A stretch of DNA of 64,000 bases, from assembly GCF_020882245.1 (NCBI RefSeq), contig NC_083599.1, forward strand, positions 9,920,001-9,984,000. The letters run 5' to 3'. Positions 24,785 to 38,323 of the stretch are shown one piece after another. The notes beneath the pieces are model-generated. The model had not been told where the DNA came from, searched no databases, and saw only the letters and a list, made by a program, of their open reading frames with translations. Every line of letters begins with the position of its first letter. Position 1 is the first letter of the stretch. This DNA comes from Rhopalosiphum padi. Its lineage: Eukaryota; Arthropoda; Insecta; Hemiptera; Aphididae. Position numbers and translations under genes: made by a program.

Positions 24785-27700
24785 TGTATGGTTTCTTACA
24801 AAATGTGTGTATTTTAACAATTTTAAATCAATTTAATACCTATAAAAAGTAATTTGGGGAAATAACAATTTGAAACACATTTAAGTTAAGTCCCACGAGT
24901 CACAATAATTACCTATACTATTGTACGGAATGACCAAAGTCTTTAGATGTATCAGCAACTTTAATGATAAGCGGCTATTTTTTCATAATATATTATATAG
25001 ACTTATTATAGTGGTGCTACTCTATATAATAATAATATGTCAATACAAATAATAATATGTTATTTGATTGTTTTTTCCGCAGAAAACGTAATAATAAACC
25101 CAAAGACGCTATTAAGATGTAAAAATATAATAAATAATGAAACAAGAATGATTATCAAAAATAGAACGAGATATATTTCGATATAAGTCAAGATTGAAAA
25201 AGTAAAAAATGTGTGTAATTGTAATTGCCTATTGATTTTTAATTTAATTGTTATTTAAAATCGTAAAAACTGCAGTTCGAGTGTGTAACTAAATATAAAA
25301 ATGATCATACACATTAACACTCTTAAGTCATAAACCACTCAAATATTAAATTATCGTAACCCCCCCCTCTTAATCGGATGCATCAAGAGAACAGATTGCA
25401 ATTTGATGCAATTTTCTTACGTATTGTAAATGTTTGATCAAAAGTCTACTAGTTCAAATATGAAAACAGACTACATAAAACATTTTAACCGCTGAACGAA
25501 CATTATATGGTATACTATGAACGTTAGCCAGAAAAATACAATACGTCATACGGGTGAACGGCGTCTTCTGCTTAAACGTTTCAACTAAACGAATTGCACA
25601 TTATAATACAAATATTATTACAATTTCGCATAATAAATATTATAATGTTTATATTGTTTTTATTATTATTATTATTATTTCATAGCGAGTATCGCACATT
25701 CAGCGCGTCGTGTAATCGCGATAACACGATGTTATGATAATAACATATACGCGTGACGGCAGATAGCTTCCGGCAAATATTCAGTACGATATAATATAAT
25801 AACATAATCGTGCAGTATATGGTACAAACGATATAATAATAATAATTTAATGCGGGCTCGGGCTGTGTAGCAAATAGAAAGTGTGACGGGGAAAGACAAA
25901 TACCTGGAAGACACGCGAATCGGTATTTACTGCCGCTCGGGAAATCTATTTAAATATATTATTATTATACACCGTCGAGGCGATGACAATGACGACCGAT
26001 ACTGATGAAGAGCCGACACGACACTCGGCTGTGCGCTAAATCCCGTCAACCGCAATCAGAGATATAATGCGTAACTGGATATGATATGTACCGGAAATAT
26101 AATGTTCATCGTTTCAAAAAATAAATTCATCCGCTCAACGATTTACGGCGGAAAATCGTGACGATAATATTCGAAAAATAGAAGTCGGAAACATCACAAA
26201 ACACTATTTAATATTATAATATTATCGTTTAAAAATCTATGTATTTATTAATATGGTGTATACACTTAAGGACTTGAGTTTCACTTAAAAATTTTAAAAC
26301 GAAAAAAGTCGGCATGCATTAGCTATGCATATTAGCGTACTATATTCTCTTAGACTTATAGAATGCTCGTGTCTGTCAGCAAAGATACACATCTTCTAAG
26401 CAACGCAATAGATACGTTTAAATAATAATATGTTTGACATAGGTTTTTAATATATTTTTTAGCAAAGGATTAAGGGACTGTAAATAAAATAAATGATTAT
26501 CAGATGTTCAATGATTGGACGCGGGTAAGAAATGACAATGATGGACGCTATTAATAACGTTTAACAGATTTTTGTATCATACCATCATCTATACAATCTA
26601 AGTAATAATTGCGTGACTTGGGTTCAGGAGTATAATTTAATAAACCAATAATTGTATTTTGTTACATAATTTTAACATTGACGTCATTACGGTGGTAGTT
26701 ATTTAATAAATATATAGTACGTATTTGTTCGACTAATCTCACGTGGTCAGATAGGTATTATTTTTGTGAAAACATTTTTGATCCTTTTTTTTTTATTATT
26801 TCCGTGGACCGGTCCCTTAGCGCCACGCTAATAACAATAATAATACCCTAACGCGTTTGACTACCGCACCATTTTCTTAATCCTTTCCATTATTTTGAAT
26901 TAGCGACGACCACTATGAAATGTTATAGAACCACTAGAGGTTTGCAACTCCCCTTAGGTTAGGTTAGGCGAGTTCTATTACACTATTTTATTGTATACAG
27001 TAGATAACGCGGCAGTGGTAACCTCCTCACGACAAACCACTTTCACTAAAAGTGCAACTCCACGACGTTAGTATTTCTTTTATTTCTTCTTTCTCTCTTA
27101 CTCGCTCTATTTTTCCATCACAGTAATTCAATAATTCGATAATATAATGTAATCACTTATATTATATATGTATGCAAATTAATATGTATAAATATCGTAT
27201 CGACCATAAATATGTCTTCATAAGTAAAATATATATTTTCACTGCTTAAGAATATATAAAATATATTCAATAATTATCCGATTAAAACCATGGGATCCTA
27301 AAAAATACGAGTATGTAACTCAAGAAAATAAAGCCCTTAAAATACCTACCATCTAATTATTCTAATCCATCTACCATGAAAGGTTGTTTTTAAGTGTAGG
27401 AGAATGTTCATCACTATAAATATAAGTGTAAACAAATTGTTTTCAATACTACTGGCGCACGAAGATGACGAGAATTAACTAATTAAAAAGTTTTTTTTTT
27501 TTACTTTTGAACATAACTAATTAGTTAATTTTTAATTACCATATATAGTTGTTTAAAGAATCCAATATTACGATTAAGTTAGCCTTTTTCCAGTTAATTT
27601 AAAAAAAAATGATGTATTAAGTTAATATCATGTTTGTACAATGCCATAACAAATACATAGGTGTGTTATAAGTGTAATTTAAACTAATTTATTTATTTAA

Positions 27701-28400
27701 CTTTTTTATTCTTTGTCTGATCATTGTATATAAATACAAGTTAAATACAAACAAAATGTAATTTCTGAATTTTAACATTTAGTTGCCACAAACCTGTATT
27801 CAAATGTCTAAAGTTTTGTGTTTTCTGTAATCTCTGAGACTCTAAAAAACTTACAGCTGTAGTGTACAATAACTCACATAAAAATAAAACTTAATCAGTA
27901 GGATTTATATTTTTTAACAATATATTTTAAAGTCGCACAATCGCAATTAAACGTGTGAACCAAGTAATAATTAAAAAAAAAAAATTTACTGTGTTAAGTT
28001 AATATTAATTCTCCGTCTTAACGTGTAACTCGTAGGATTGAAAAAAAAAAATTGTTCGTTAACTATCACCTAACTAATAGTTTAACGGTCTCGACGTTGA
28101 CTTACAACTTAATTGACTAGAGTTGTTATGAACTTGGCAACCCGTTTAGTGCTACATGTGCAAGTGATATAGAGTTTGATATACCTATAAAATGATCTAA
28201 AAAAATATAAATCGTGCAACGGATTAACAGTAAAACTATGCGGTTGTACATCGGGCGAAAACTCGTTCTGTACACATATGAATAATATGTATAGTATTAT
28301 AATACAATATAATACGCCACTACTATATATGATACTTGATTGCGGGCCTGCGCCGGATTATACACGTGTATTATACGCGGTGTTAACCCTAATTCACCAG
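24785..28400. other. AT-rich non-coding stretch with TTAGG block
   Basis: No coding region can be supported. It includes a C-rich run near 25361, (TAT)n near 25661-25679, and three TTAGG units at 26954-26968 within a patch of mixed composition (26.8-27.06 kb). That patch has no tRNA-like B box, so I do not call it a SINE. Confidence 0.45.
26954..26968 (+). repeat. Three TTAGG units (insect telomere motif)
   Basis: Three perfect consecutive copies of TTAGG, the usual insect telomere repeat. Three units are compatible with chance or with an interstitial relic. Confidence 0.6.
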
Positions 28401-31400
28401 CCGCCGCCGACTTTCAATTACACGTTCTCTCACTCTCTCTCTCTCGCACACACACACACGCGCGCGCGCACTTTACCGTCTGTTGAAACTTAATTACGCA
28501 CATTATCATATTATGACACGTTATACGTATAACGTACGTTATACATACGCTAGCGACACATTGCGGAGCACACCACTGTTTAAGTAATATAATAATACAT
28601 ACATATTACATTATACTAACACATTTATACCTACTCACGTAGTCTGCGCATTTAAACTATTATAGTATAATACCTAATAGGTATAGTCTATAGTGTATAT
28701 TATATTGTTATGTATGCGTAATACTGTAACGGCGGGAAATTTAATGAAAAAATCAACTGCAGTAGTTGAGTGGACATTGAGAACGTCAAGCTATACATTT
28801 ATAGTCAAAAATAATAAGTTCATCTTAAAAAACTTAAAGTGAATTCATGTGAAGAATAACGTCAGCGCGATTACTTAACTCGGTTAATTGTAAGTTTTTT
28901 CGTTTCTTCGGTTTTTTTTTTAATATTCCTTGGATTACTTATAGTGATTGTACAACTTTCAGTTTTTATTTTTTCAAAAAATTATGTTTCGTTAAAGTAC
29001 ATCACATACAGTGCCATATTTTATGGAAGAACAAATGGGACAATAACTGCAATGGACCCACTCAAAAGAGGGGTCCACGAACTTCAGGCATATCAAATTA
29101 ATTGTATACCTTTTTATTATACTTTGGGAAAACAAAATAGATATGGATTTTATTTGGATATTTTGGTGGGCTATTAAGTATAATGGTTTTTTCTCGAAAA
29201 CGGTGGCCTTAAAGCTGAAATTAAATTTTAATTAAAACACTAAACATTTAGTTTGATATATAAGTGTAAAAAATAATAATCAAAATACTAATTTTTATTT
29301 TAAAAAAAAATGTTGACTTTTAAATTTGTTTACATACTTTACTAATTTATTAACTTGAATAAATATTAAGCATTAATTAGGTACATTTAAAGTATAGTGT
29401 TCTTGAATACTAAATAATCATTTTTTTGACAATAAAATATTATTTTATGATCCAAATACTCATGTATAAACAGATAATTACATTATAACATTAATTTAAA
29501 AATATATTTTGGTGATGAAAAAAATTGAAATGAGCAATTTGGGGCCCAAAATTGTAAATTGTACCGAACCCATGAATTGGTAAATCAGAAACTGAACACA
29601 TAATATTCTTTATACTATACGTTTTATAGCTTTAGTGATTTAAGCAAAAACTTACATGTTCATATCAACTTAAAGTCTTAAAATAATGTAGGAATATAAT
29701 ATTATTATTTATTTTTATGTAGAACAATTGTTTTACGTGATAAGATAGAAAAATAATTCTTGATTGAATTGACGGGAATTTTTAAAGTATTTTGAAAAAA
29801 TAAATGGAAAAGTGAAAACGATTTAAAAAGATTTAAAAATTCAAAAAAATGCGAAATCAAAGTCTCAAAACTGAATTCTTTGTTCCCGGTTTTATAATTA
29901 ATTGTACAATTATAGCTATTTAGATGTTGAATTTCCAAACAAATCATCAGTCCTATTGGCTATTTATAATCAATAATATCATATTTTTCGTAATTTCATG
30001 CGTGTATATTGTATCCATCGATGTATGTGTGTGTGTGTTTGAATCATATATATTATGTTTACGATTGTATTATAAAAGCATACACAATCGTTACAATGAT
30101 GAAAAAAAAATTGTGAAACATTTTCGTTGAATTTTTTTATTACTTTTTTTTAGTCCCACATTGGTAAATAAATCAAATTGTAATCAATATATTTACACGC
30201 ACATACTGCAATAAAAATTTCCATCGTCGAGTACCGAAAAATATAATAACTACATCAATCTAATACAGAGACACGCGCGTCATTTTAATCAGTATTACCG
30301 CTGAATGCTACGCATAGTACACTTACAAATGTTATATTTGACGCCGGTCTGCGGATGTTTCGAATAATTCGACCGGTGCAGCTACGAGTGGTGAGAGTCG
30401 ACTACTATAGTGGTGTACTGCGGTATACACACACGCACACAAACGTTATACAGCGATGATCATTGTTATCACTGCTGACGGTTAGGTTATACATAATATA
30501 TATATATATATATATTATATACCACATACCACGGCTACACTCGTACACACGTACAATAGTAGATAATATAAGATATATGATACGTGCAACGACTATACAC
30601 ATGACAATACGTATAGGTATATATATACACACACACATACACGAGTACAATACACCGCGATGACTGTATATATATTTACTCGTGTGTGTATATATGGAAT
30701 ACTCGCGCGATTACCACTCCGCGTCATATATGTATTATGAGCTTACGGGTTGGCGGGAATACGTGTAGTATTAGTGGGACGATGCAGGTGTGTACCGCCT
30801 CTACTCGTATTACGATATCAGCGTGTTATTAGCGGTGTACGTATACACGTTTAGGACACGCGACGTGTCGTGATCGGCTCGCATACGAGCACAGCATATA
30901 CGGTTTTGTTTGTCAAACATATTATAACTATCGCAGGCGTCGATATGCGCTGTCGACCGAAATCCCCGAGATCTAATATAATACGTCTTTTTAAAAAAAT
31001 ATATTCGTCCGCGTACTAAGAACATCCGAAATCGAACTAACGGTGTGCCCATTCGTTTAAACTGAGCACAGACGGTCGTGATGTTTAGTAGAGTTTTGGA
31101 GTTAAGTATTTTTCTTGAGGGGGGGAGGGCGGACTCGAGTAAAGTATGTAAAAGTATGAAACCCAACTTGTTGTTCATGATATATGAACTGTACATAAGT
31201 GTATAATGATTATTATTATGGTACCGATAACAGGTTTGATTACTCTCACGCCGCTTTCAATAAAAATTACATTTTAAATTCCCACACAAAAATCAACAAA
31301 ACAATTTAAATTAAAAAAAATATATTTACATTATATTGTTTTAATAAAATATAAATAGTTAATACAATCAACTAAACAAAAACAAATATAACGATAAAAA

Positions 31401-32419
31401 TAACGTACAATTTTCCGATTCAAACTCCCAATGACCACCCCGGCCATCTCTGTGTACGACCTTAAAATTAAACACACAATATTATCCAGAAAAAGCCAAA
31501 ATATAATTTGATATATGCACATGTCTGTACATTTATCAAAACGGGAAAAGTTTTTTTTCTCCGTTACAAAATTTCACTTCGCGCGCTAACGTATTTTATA
31601 ATTCACACAAAAAAGCCACCCTGCGAGCAACGCTGAAAAAGTTAAAAGTTATTTATACATAAGGTCATCGATGTCCATCGTTTACATAACCTTTTCTTCC
31701 CATTGTTAAAACGTATCAATTAAAAATTAAAAATGAATGACCATCAGCCAATCAGTTTTAATTAAGTTCTCGTGAATCGATAAGATCACTCTATTATTTA
31801 TTTTATCCAAAACAACCAATAATATTGCTCAACTATTGTAACTACTCAAAAACAAAAAAATAGTTAACAATAAAATAAACGAACGACAACCTGTTATTAA
31901 AAAACTAAACAATCGAAAAATTAAAATGTACTTTTCTAGAACTTCATTTACTCGTGTCACACACAACAACCCTAACAGACTTCCTGGAAAAAGTGTCACA
32001 CTTTTTTGCTCGTCGTAATAATGTTGTTGTATTACAATGATATGAATTTTTAAACTCGGCTTTTTAACTCATATTAATAGCTTATTTTGCCAAAAAATAA
32101 TTATTACTACACTCAATACATTGTCTATACTCAGTCTATAGTATGTTTCATAAAATATTTGCAAATAACTGTTGTAATATATTATGTACACATTACGCAC
32201 AAATGTGAAGTGTTGAACAGTTGGAAAGGTAAAGCTAAATCAAAAAAATAAATTTTAGTTAATTTATCGACTACTATTAGTTAGTTAATACTCTAATTCA
32301 CTTAATTATTAAACTAATGAAAGTATCCATTGCAACAACTTCGGTTTTATCCATTTAATATGAAAAATGAATCGGATCGTTTATTATAATATTATTAACT
32401 TATAATTCAACGTTGTTAA
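28401..32419. other. Non-coding stretch, simple repeats
   Basis: Includes a compound (CT)n-(AC)n-(GC)n tract at about 28426-28470, an (AT)n run at 30496-30516 and scattered CA/TA dinucleotide runs to 30.66 kb. Frames at 28944-29177, 30405-30663 and 30810-31196 have no recognisable domain. Confidence 0.45.
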
Positions 32420-33230
32420 CGCATATTTGACTCAACCGACTCGAGTTAATTTTTTTTGCATCGTATCGTGCAGCGAACCGCGAGGAAACGCGTGCAGCAG
32501 TGGCGTTACGCGACAGAGATTACTCGCAACCACTCTCTTCTCAACACCTCTACCTATCTCGCGCGTTCTCGCATATACGCACGCGTTTTGTTGTCCGGCA
32601 AATCTCGTGGGCAATTCCGACACTCTCTCTCTCCCCGTGTGCCCCTTCCCCCTCACCCCTCCGACCGTTTCGCTAATATACGTTTAATGCCACACCACAC
32701 CACACCACACCGCTCGCCCTCGAAACACTCGCCGTCCGTTCGCCTTCGCGCGATAATACATAATACACACCGCCATCGCCGTCGTCTACTCGCCGTCTCC
32801 GGTCGATCCCTTTAAATTGACTTTCCTCCTACACTACTCCACGCGCGAAGGGCCGTCTACGAACACCGGTGGTTTAATCGAATTTCACGAGCAATTAACC
32901 GATATCGCGCGCGCGTCCTCCCCCTCCGCGCCGATTTTGTTAGTCGTCCGTCTCGCCCCGGTCGATCGCCCACATTATATACACTGTCTATATATACCCT
33001 CGTGCGTACCACACGAAATGCACGTGTACAGGTACTATACACGCGTATTGTGTACGTACAGTGAGCCGAACTCGTTTTGCCGCACTCGCGATCATGTTCA
33101 GTTTTGTTTTTTTAGTTTTCGTTTGTTCGTTTATGGCCGACGAAATCAAAGTGCATCGAGACTGCAACAATAATGCAACTGGCGCTGTACCGACTTTCGA
33201 ATAATTTACTATCATTCAATCGACACGCCG
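32420..33230. promoter_or_regulatory. CpG-dense island, candidate promoter or 5' UTR
   Basis: About 800 bp that is clearly richer in G+C and in CpG than the flanks, with many CGCG clusters, pyrimidine tracts on the plus strand and a CCACA pentamer repeat at 32689-32711. Long frames are open on both strands at once, as expected from few A/T stops, so no particular ORF is supported. In an AT-rich insect genome such islands often mark promoters or 5' exons, but I see no donor or TATA element that fixes orientation. Confidence 0.35.
32689..32711 (+). repeat. (CCACA)n tandem repeat
   Basis: Four and a half tandem CCACA pentamers inside the CpG-dense island. Confidence 0.85.
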
Positions 33231-36200
33231 TGATCCAACACGCTTGATCGCCCCGTTTCATCCTTAAACGTTATGCGTGTTATCGTTTGAGCCAGCATGA
33301 GGAACAATTTCGTGTATCTTATAAATCGATATACAAACTAGTTTCTTATTTGTTTATGCATATATTGGCATGTTGTATCAGCATTTTTTTAAATTTGTTT
33401 AATACATTCACGATTTTGTAAGTTATGTCCCCGATTTAGTGGCTCATACCGAATTGAAAAGAGAAAAGAACAGATTTTTCATAATTGAATCAAAATGCAT
33501 AATATTATATACATTCTTAGAATCTTGGTATATTTATTTGAAAAAAAAAATACGTAAATCATATTTATCTAATAAAAATTTAACGTTAATACAAAGCTTT
33601 ACAAATTATATTTTTATTAAAACCAAAACAAATTTCGTAAATATTGTTTATAGGGTATGATATACTAAAATGTTAATTAAAATATAATATTATACATTAT
33701 AGTCTATCGAAGTATTAAGTGCTGAATTTCTAAATTATAGAGGAATCATAATAACGTAAATAAATAAAACTTAATTTCTAAATTAAACATAAAATATTCC
33801 TATATAAAATTACACTCACCCAAACACGCTATTATCAAATATAATATCAACAATTAAACTAAGTACCAGATAACTCAGTTCAACGTTTAAATATACGATA
33901 GTGCTCTAAACCTTAAATAAAATTAACCAATCAAAAATTAGGTTAAAACATTATTAATATATGTTATAACATGTAATAAAAACTCATTATTCATTCGATA
34001 TTTACAGTTATTTTTGGTTGCAATTACTATTATAATACCTAGTGTCATTTTTATTAAATATATATGATTTTTTTATATGCTTCTATCAAATGTACTCATT
34101 CTCTGAATGTATTGTATACATTTATTTTCAGTTGAAAAAAAAAGTATTACTGATTTATATTTTTAACAAAGTTGCTTTCTATTTCATTTTTAGCACTTAG
34201 TTAAAAAAAAAAAAATAACTTTAAAGTACTAAAATCGTTCTACATTAACTTAACCTATCGTCCTATCGAGTTAAAATGTAAAGTAATAATTTGCCTAGCC
34301 ATAGACTTTTTTATACCCACGAGTGCCTCATATATAATATTATAATATATGTATATATCGCCGGCAGGTCGCCCATACGACGAAAAACTCACCCTCTGTG
34401 TAAAAATAATGTTATGGGATTTTTATTTTTTAACAACAACCGATCATTTACAATAATGTACACACCTTTTTGAGCGACGCACACTCGCACATATTATTAC
34501 GTATATACTCGCTATATGCGTTCGTGTGTATAGTCGAATGCGGCAATCGACGCGCCAGTTACAAATCGTCAGAATTCTTTTTTTTCCCTTTAAATAATGC
34601 CCCTCGTCCACCACCACTATTTGTGTTGTTCTCCCGTAGTCATGTCGTCCTCTCTCCGAGTTTTTTGTAACGGATACGACGTCTGTTGCCGCCGGTGCCA
34701 CCGCCGTTAAAACTCGCGATCCGTCGCTACGTCCGGTATAATACAGAGGTCGGTATGTCCGATCGGGAACCCGATATAATATTATATTAGCCGTACTGTA
34801 GTACTTTTCCCCTCGGTCAAACCTAACCACCGTGACCATATTGCGTCCGACTCTAACACCGAATTATTAAACAATGTGGTTCAGTTGTTAAGACTTAACC
34901 TGACAAACTATATTTCATAGCTTAACGATCTCGGATTTGTATTCAACCTTTTTGATTTTTCCATTGGATGAGTGTATAATTTTCTTGAACACTATATTAT
35001 CTCCCCCGTTTTTTTGTCTTGATTTGGATTGCCCTATTTTTCCCTAGAAATTTAGACTTGAAAGTTAAAAATTTGCAATTTTGAAAGTATTTAAAAACTT
35101 TATACATCATCGTTGGTTAGAAGAAATATGGCAATCCAAATACAGTCTAAAGATGTCGAACTCATTATTTAATAATATTTTATTTTACTTCACACGGATA
35201 GACAAAAAAAAAGGTTAAAAATTAAATTTTTTCTAAAATTTATGTGCGATTACATATCATATAATATGTATTCAATAGAAAAATCCTAGTGAAAATTCAA
35301 GAGTATTCAGTTAAAATAATTATATTATCTTAAATGTTAGACACACAGTATTATATTGTCCACAATCATCAATAATATCAACGCTACCACTGTTGCAGTT
35401 TATAGTATATTCCTTGGCTCGGAACAAAAGGTTGCTATCTCATAATATCGAATTGTTCAGAAGAGCAATCATAAACTACAAACTGTAATATCCTCTTTTG
35501 TGATTAATGATTTTTAATTATTATCAAATCAAAACTCACCGTGTTTCGCGCTACCTATCTTAATGTATAACAAAATTTAACGTTAAAATGTCAGTGAATA
35601 ATCAAAAGGTTCTACAAATGTTCTATTGGTTGTTATTATTTTATTTTTTTCGAGTAGAACTTTTTTATTCCTAATCTAATTATATAATAAGTATTCTGAT
35701 TATCAAAATGTAGTTAAACAAAAAAGATACGTCCGTTTTTTAAAAATTTAAAACCTAAATATTTATTATGGTATTATTCTCCATAGAATCAATTATTTTG
35801 TTGATAATCAATTCACAATAACGATTAATTAAGTACTATTGTATGATAATTATAGACAAAATTAATGAATATAAAACATTTAGTTTAATATTTGTTTATC
35901 AGCAATTAATTGTATTGTGTTAATAGAACCTAATGGTACTATAACTATTAACCAAAAACTTCTATTTAAACCACTATTAGGTAAATTATAAATTACCGTA
36001 TTAAATTTAGCGTTTTTTAGTTTTGGATTGAACTCTGTAAATAATGGAAATAGATACGATATGGTTGTAAACACATACAACACACTTTTTCGTAGTTGCA
36101 AGAAAACCGTTATTGAAAGAGAAGTTAAACCTTTAAAAATATTCAGTCGTTCAGAAATTGTATTGAAATTCTGATTATACGATGATGAATTTTAAGAACA

Positions 36201-37120
36201 TCAAAACACTGCAGAAAAAGTTATCCGACCACATCGTACACATAAACATTTAACGTTACGGTCGCCGCGTGCCTTTTTAGCGTACCGCAAATATTATACA
36301 GTATAACCGCGGAGTAGGTATTTACCACTCGCGACGACGATGTACACAATAGTAGCTCAAAAGACGAGTCTTTCGTAGAGGTTACGGCAGGAACAACAGA
36401 AGTCGTGCGAAGACGGTTTGTCTGAATAATATTTTAGACGTTTTTTTCCGTAACGAGAAGACCGACGGAAAAGTTTTCTCGACCCGATTGCAGATGCTGT
36501 AAAAACGTTTGTTGTACCCGCCGACCCGCCTCGGGACCGTGACGATACGCCAAAATTGCTTCGCGCGCGACGTCCGTTCCTCGTTTATATATACATGTGC
36601 ATTACATATATATATACATATTATATAAGTCGACCGTTGACGAGCGATGGCGGTAAAACAATGACGCGATATTATAGCATATATATATATATATATATAT
36701 ACATAAAATAATGTATAAAACAATCTGCAGACACACTCACGAACAAGTTTTCGGTTGTAATTAAATATTATTTTGCGATACGCGTCCACCCTCCCCTCCG
36801 TTTCGCCCCCGCCAACACGATCTCCAAGAGTTTCACAAGCAGATCGTCGTTCAACGCCAACTGCTTTGGCGGAGATGAACATCGCGTGGCCCCGAATTAT
36901 ATTTATTTATTATTATTTTCTGTATTTATTATGATGTACTTTATTCTTTAAGTTAAGCATGGTGAAAATAGAACGCTACACACACTATCGTCCTAATTTA
37001 GGATTACTATAAATGTATGCATAGCTGTTGAGCTATAAGCAAGACACTCGTTATAAGCATAATATCTATAAAGAATTTTTAATTAAAAGAAATCAGTTAA
37101 GTCAGTAATCCTAATTCCAA
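33231..37120. other. Non-coding stretch with small GC patches
   Basis: GC-richer patches at about 34.5-34.85 and 36.25-36.88 kb are open on the minus strand (34444-34839 and 36382-36882), but both frames decay into A/T-rich or (TA)n-driven sequence (36679-36701). A minus frame at 35880-36101 is hydrophobic and protein-like with no motif. None can be defended as a gene. Confidence 0.4.
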
Positions 37121-37270
37121 ATGTATTGCGAATATTTTCAAAAAATGTATGGTCAATGGACCATAGAAGGTGCTCTTGCTATGATTTATAAAAACAAAAA
37201 TATCATAAAAGCGCTTCAATGTTGTTCAAAATTTGAAATACCTATTTTATTTAGTAACTATAATAATTAA
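37121..37270 (+). pseudogene. Pogo/Tigger-type helix-turn-helix fossil
   Basis: A 49-codon frame contains GQWTIEGALAMIYKNKNI followed by IKALQCCSKFEIP. This matches by eye the N-terminal Psq/CENP-B-type helix-turn-helix of pogo/Tigger transposases: a Trp, an Ala-Ile helix, a Gly/Lys turn, a second Ala-containing helix, then a (V/I)P step. The usual Thr-Leu after the Pro is missing and the frame stops soon afterwards, with no DDE domain downstream, so it is at best a decayed fragment. A pogo-type MITE lies about 0.9 kb away. Confidence 0.4.
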
Positions 37271-37911
37271 TAATATTAAAAATTAAAACAATTTTAAAAT
37301 TGGTTTAGTCCTAAATGAACAGGAATAATAAATGTATAGTTTCAAAAATACAGCAATTTGTGAAATGTAGCAGTTTTCACACTTTTTATAAACATTGGTA
37401 GCTATAGTAAAATTCAATAAAATAAATACACTACTCGTTGGTATTTTTTGCAATTATTTTAAATTTTCAATCGATACTATTTCTACGTACTCCAGAATAG
37501 TTAATTGTATTTCATTATTAATTATAAAATTAAGTGAAATAAAATTAAAAATAAATCTATAATTTCAAATTAATTAATTTAAACGCCAATGCGTTGGTGT
37601 TATTCATCAATGTGCCAAACGATGTAAAAATTTGATCACATAATTTAATATATTCTACAACCCAACAAAATTTAGCCTTTATTAATAGTTTTGTTTTCCT
37701 TATAACTACCATTATTTTAATTTCCGAAATCTAAAAATATATTCTACTCTAATATTTCATACTATGACCACAGTAACTGACAGTTATCTGACAGTTATGA
37801 TGTTTATAAGTACCGATTAATTGGACCAATAGGGTCTGTTATTAAGCAAATTTTACACAAACCACAAAATACTAACTTAAAATAATTTTTCCTTATATTT
37901 TTTTATTATTA

Positions 37912-37990
37912 AACAGCTTATACAACAGCTAATATAACAGCTATAACAGCTTATAGTTATAAACTTATAGCTTATAACTATTACTTATAC
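37912..37990. repeat. Degenerate AACAGCTATA tandem block
   Basis: Repeated ACAGCTTATA / ACAGCTAATATA / ACAGCTATA units followed by partly inverted TTATAGCTTATA copies. It looks like a small, diverged tandem repeat able to fold into a hairpin. Confidence 0.55.
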
Positions 37991-38169
37991 AACTTTAGAT
38001 TTTAAAAAAAGTATTATTAAGTTCAGAATAAACTGCGAAATAACTTATTTGTTAAATTATAGTTGAGTCGTATAAAAAAATAACAATGAATCACTTGACA
38101 TAAATACGCACTAGGCAGGTACACACTAACACACTAAAAACAGAATAAATATATAATATATATAATATA

Positions 38170-38323
38170 CAGCCGAGTCACGATAACTCGAAAAATTTGA
38201 CAACTCGAACTCTTTTTATTCCCCTAGAAATATAAATTATATACAAATTAATATAAATTCGAGTTAGATATCTCAAAGCGAATTTGTATCTCCCTTCAAC
38301 TGCGAGTTATCACGACTTGACTG
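38170..38323. mobile_element. Pogo/Tigger-type MITE
   Basis: A 154-bp element with inverted ends: left CAGCCGAGTCACGATAACTC; reverse complement of right CAGTCAAGTCGTGATAACTC (16 of 20 match). It is flanked by TA on both sides (38168-38169 and 38324-38325). CAGTC...GATAACTCG-type ends with TA duplication are typical of pogo/Tigger elements. No coding content. Confidence 0.75.

Noticed and set aside
26790..27060. Possible tRNA-derived SINE
   Set aside because: A weak A-box-like string is present but no GGTTCRA B box. No tRNA gene was found anywhere in the window by looking for that motif on both strands.
30405..30663. Overlapping frames with Tyr-Ile repeats
   Set aside because: Products of the (AT)n and CA/TA dinucleotide runs.
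34444..34839. Minus-strand 131-codon frame
   Set aside because: Opens in a GC patch but runs into A/T-rich sequence without motif or splice support.
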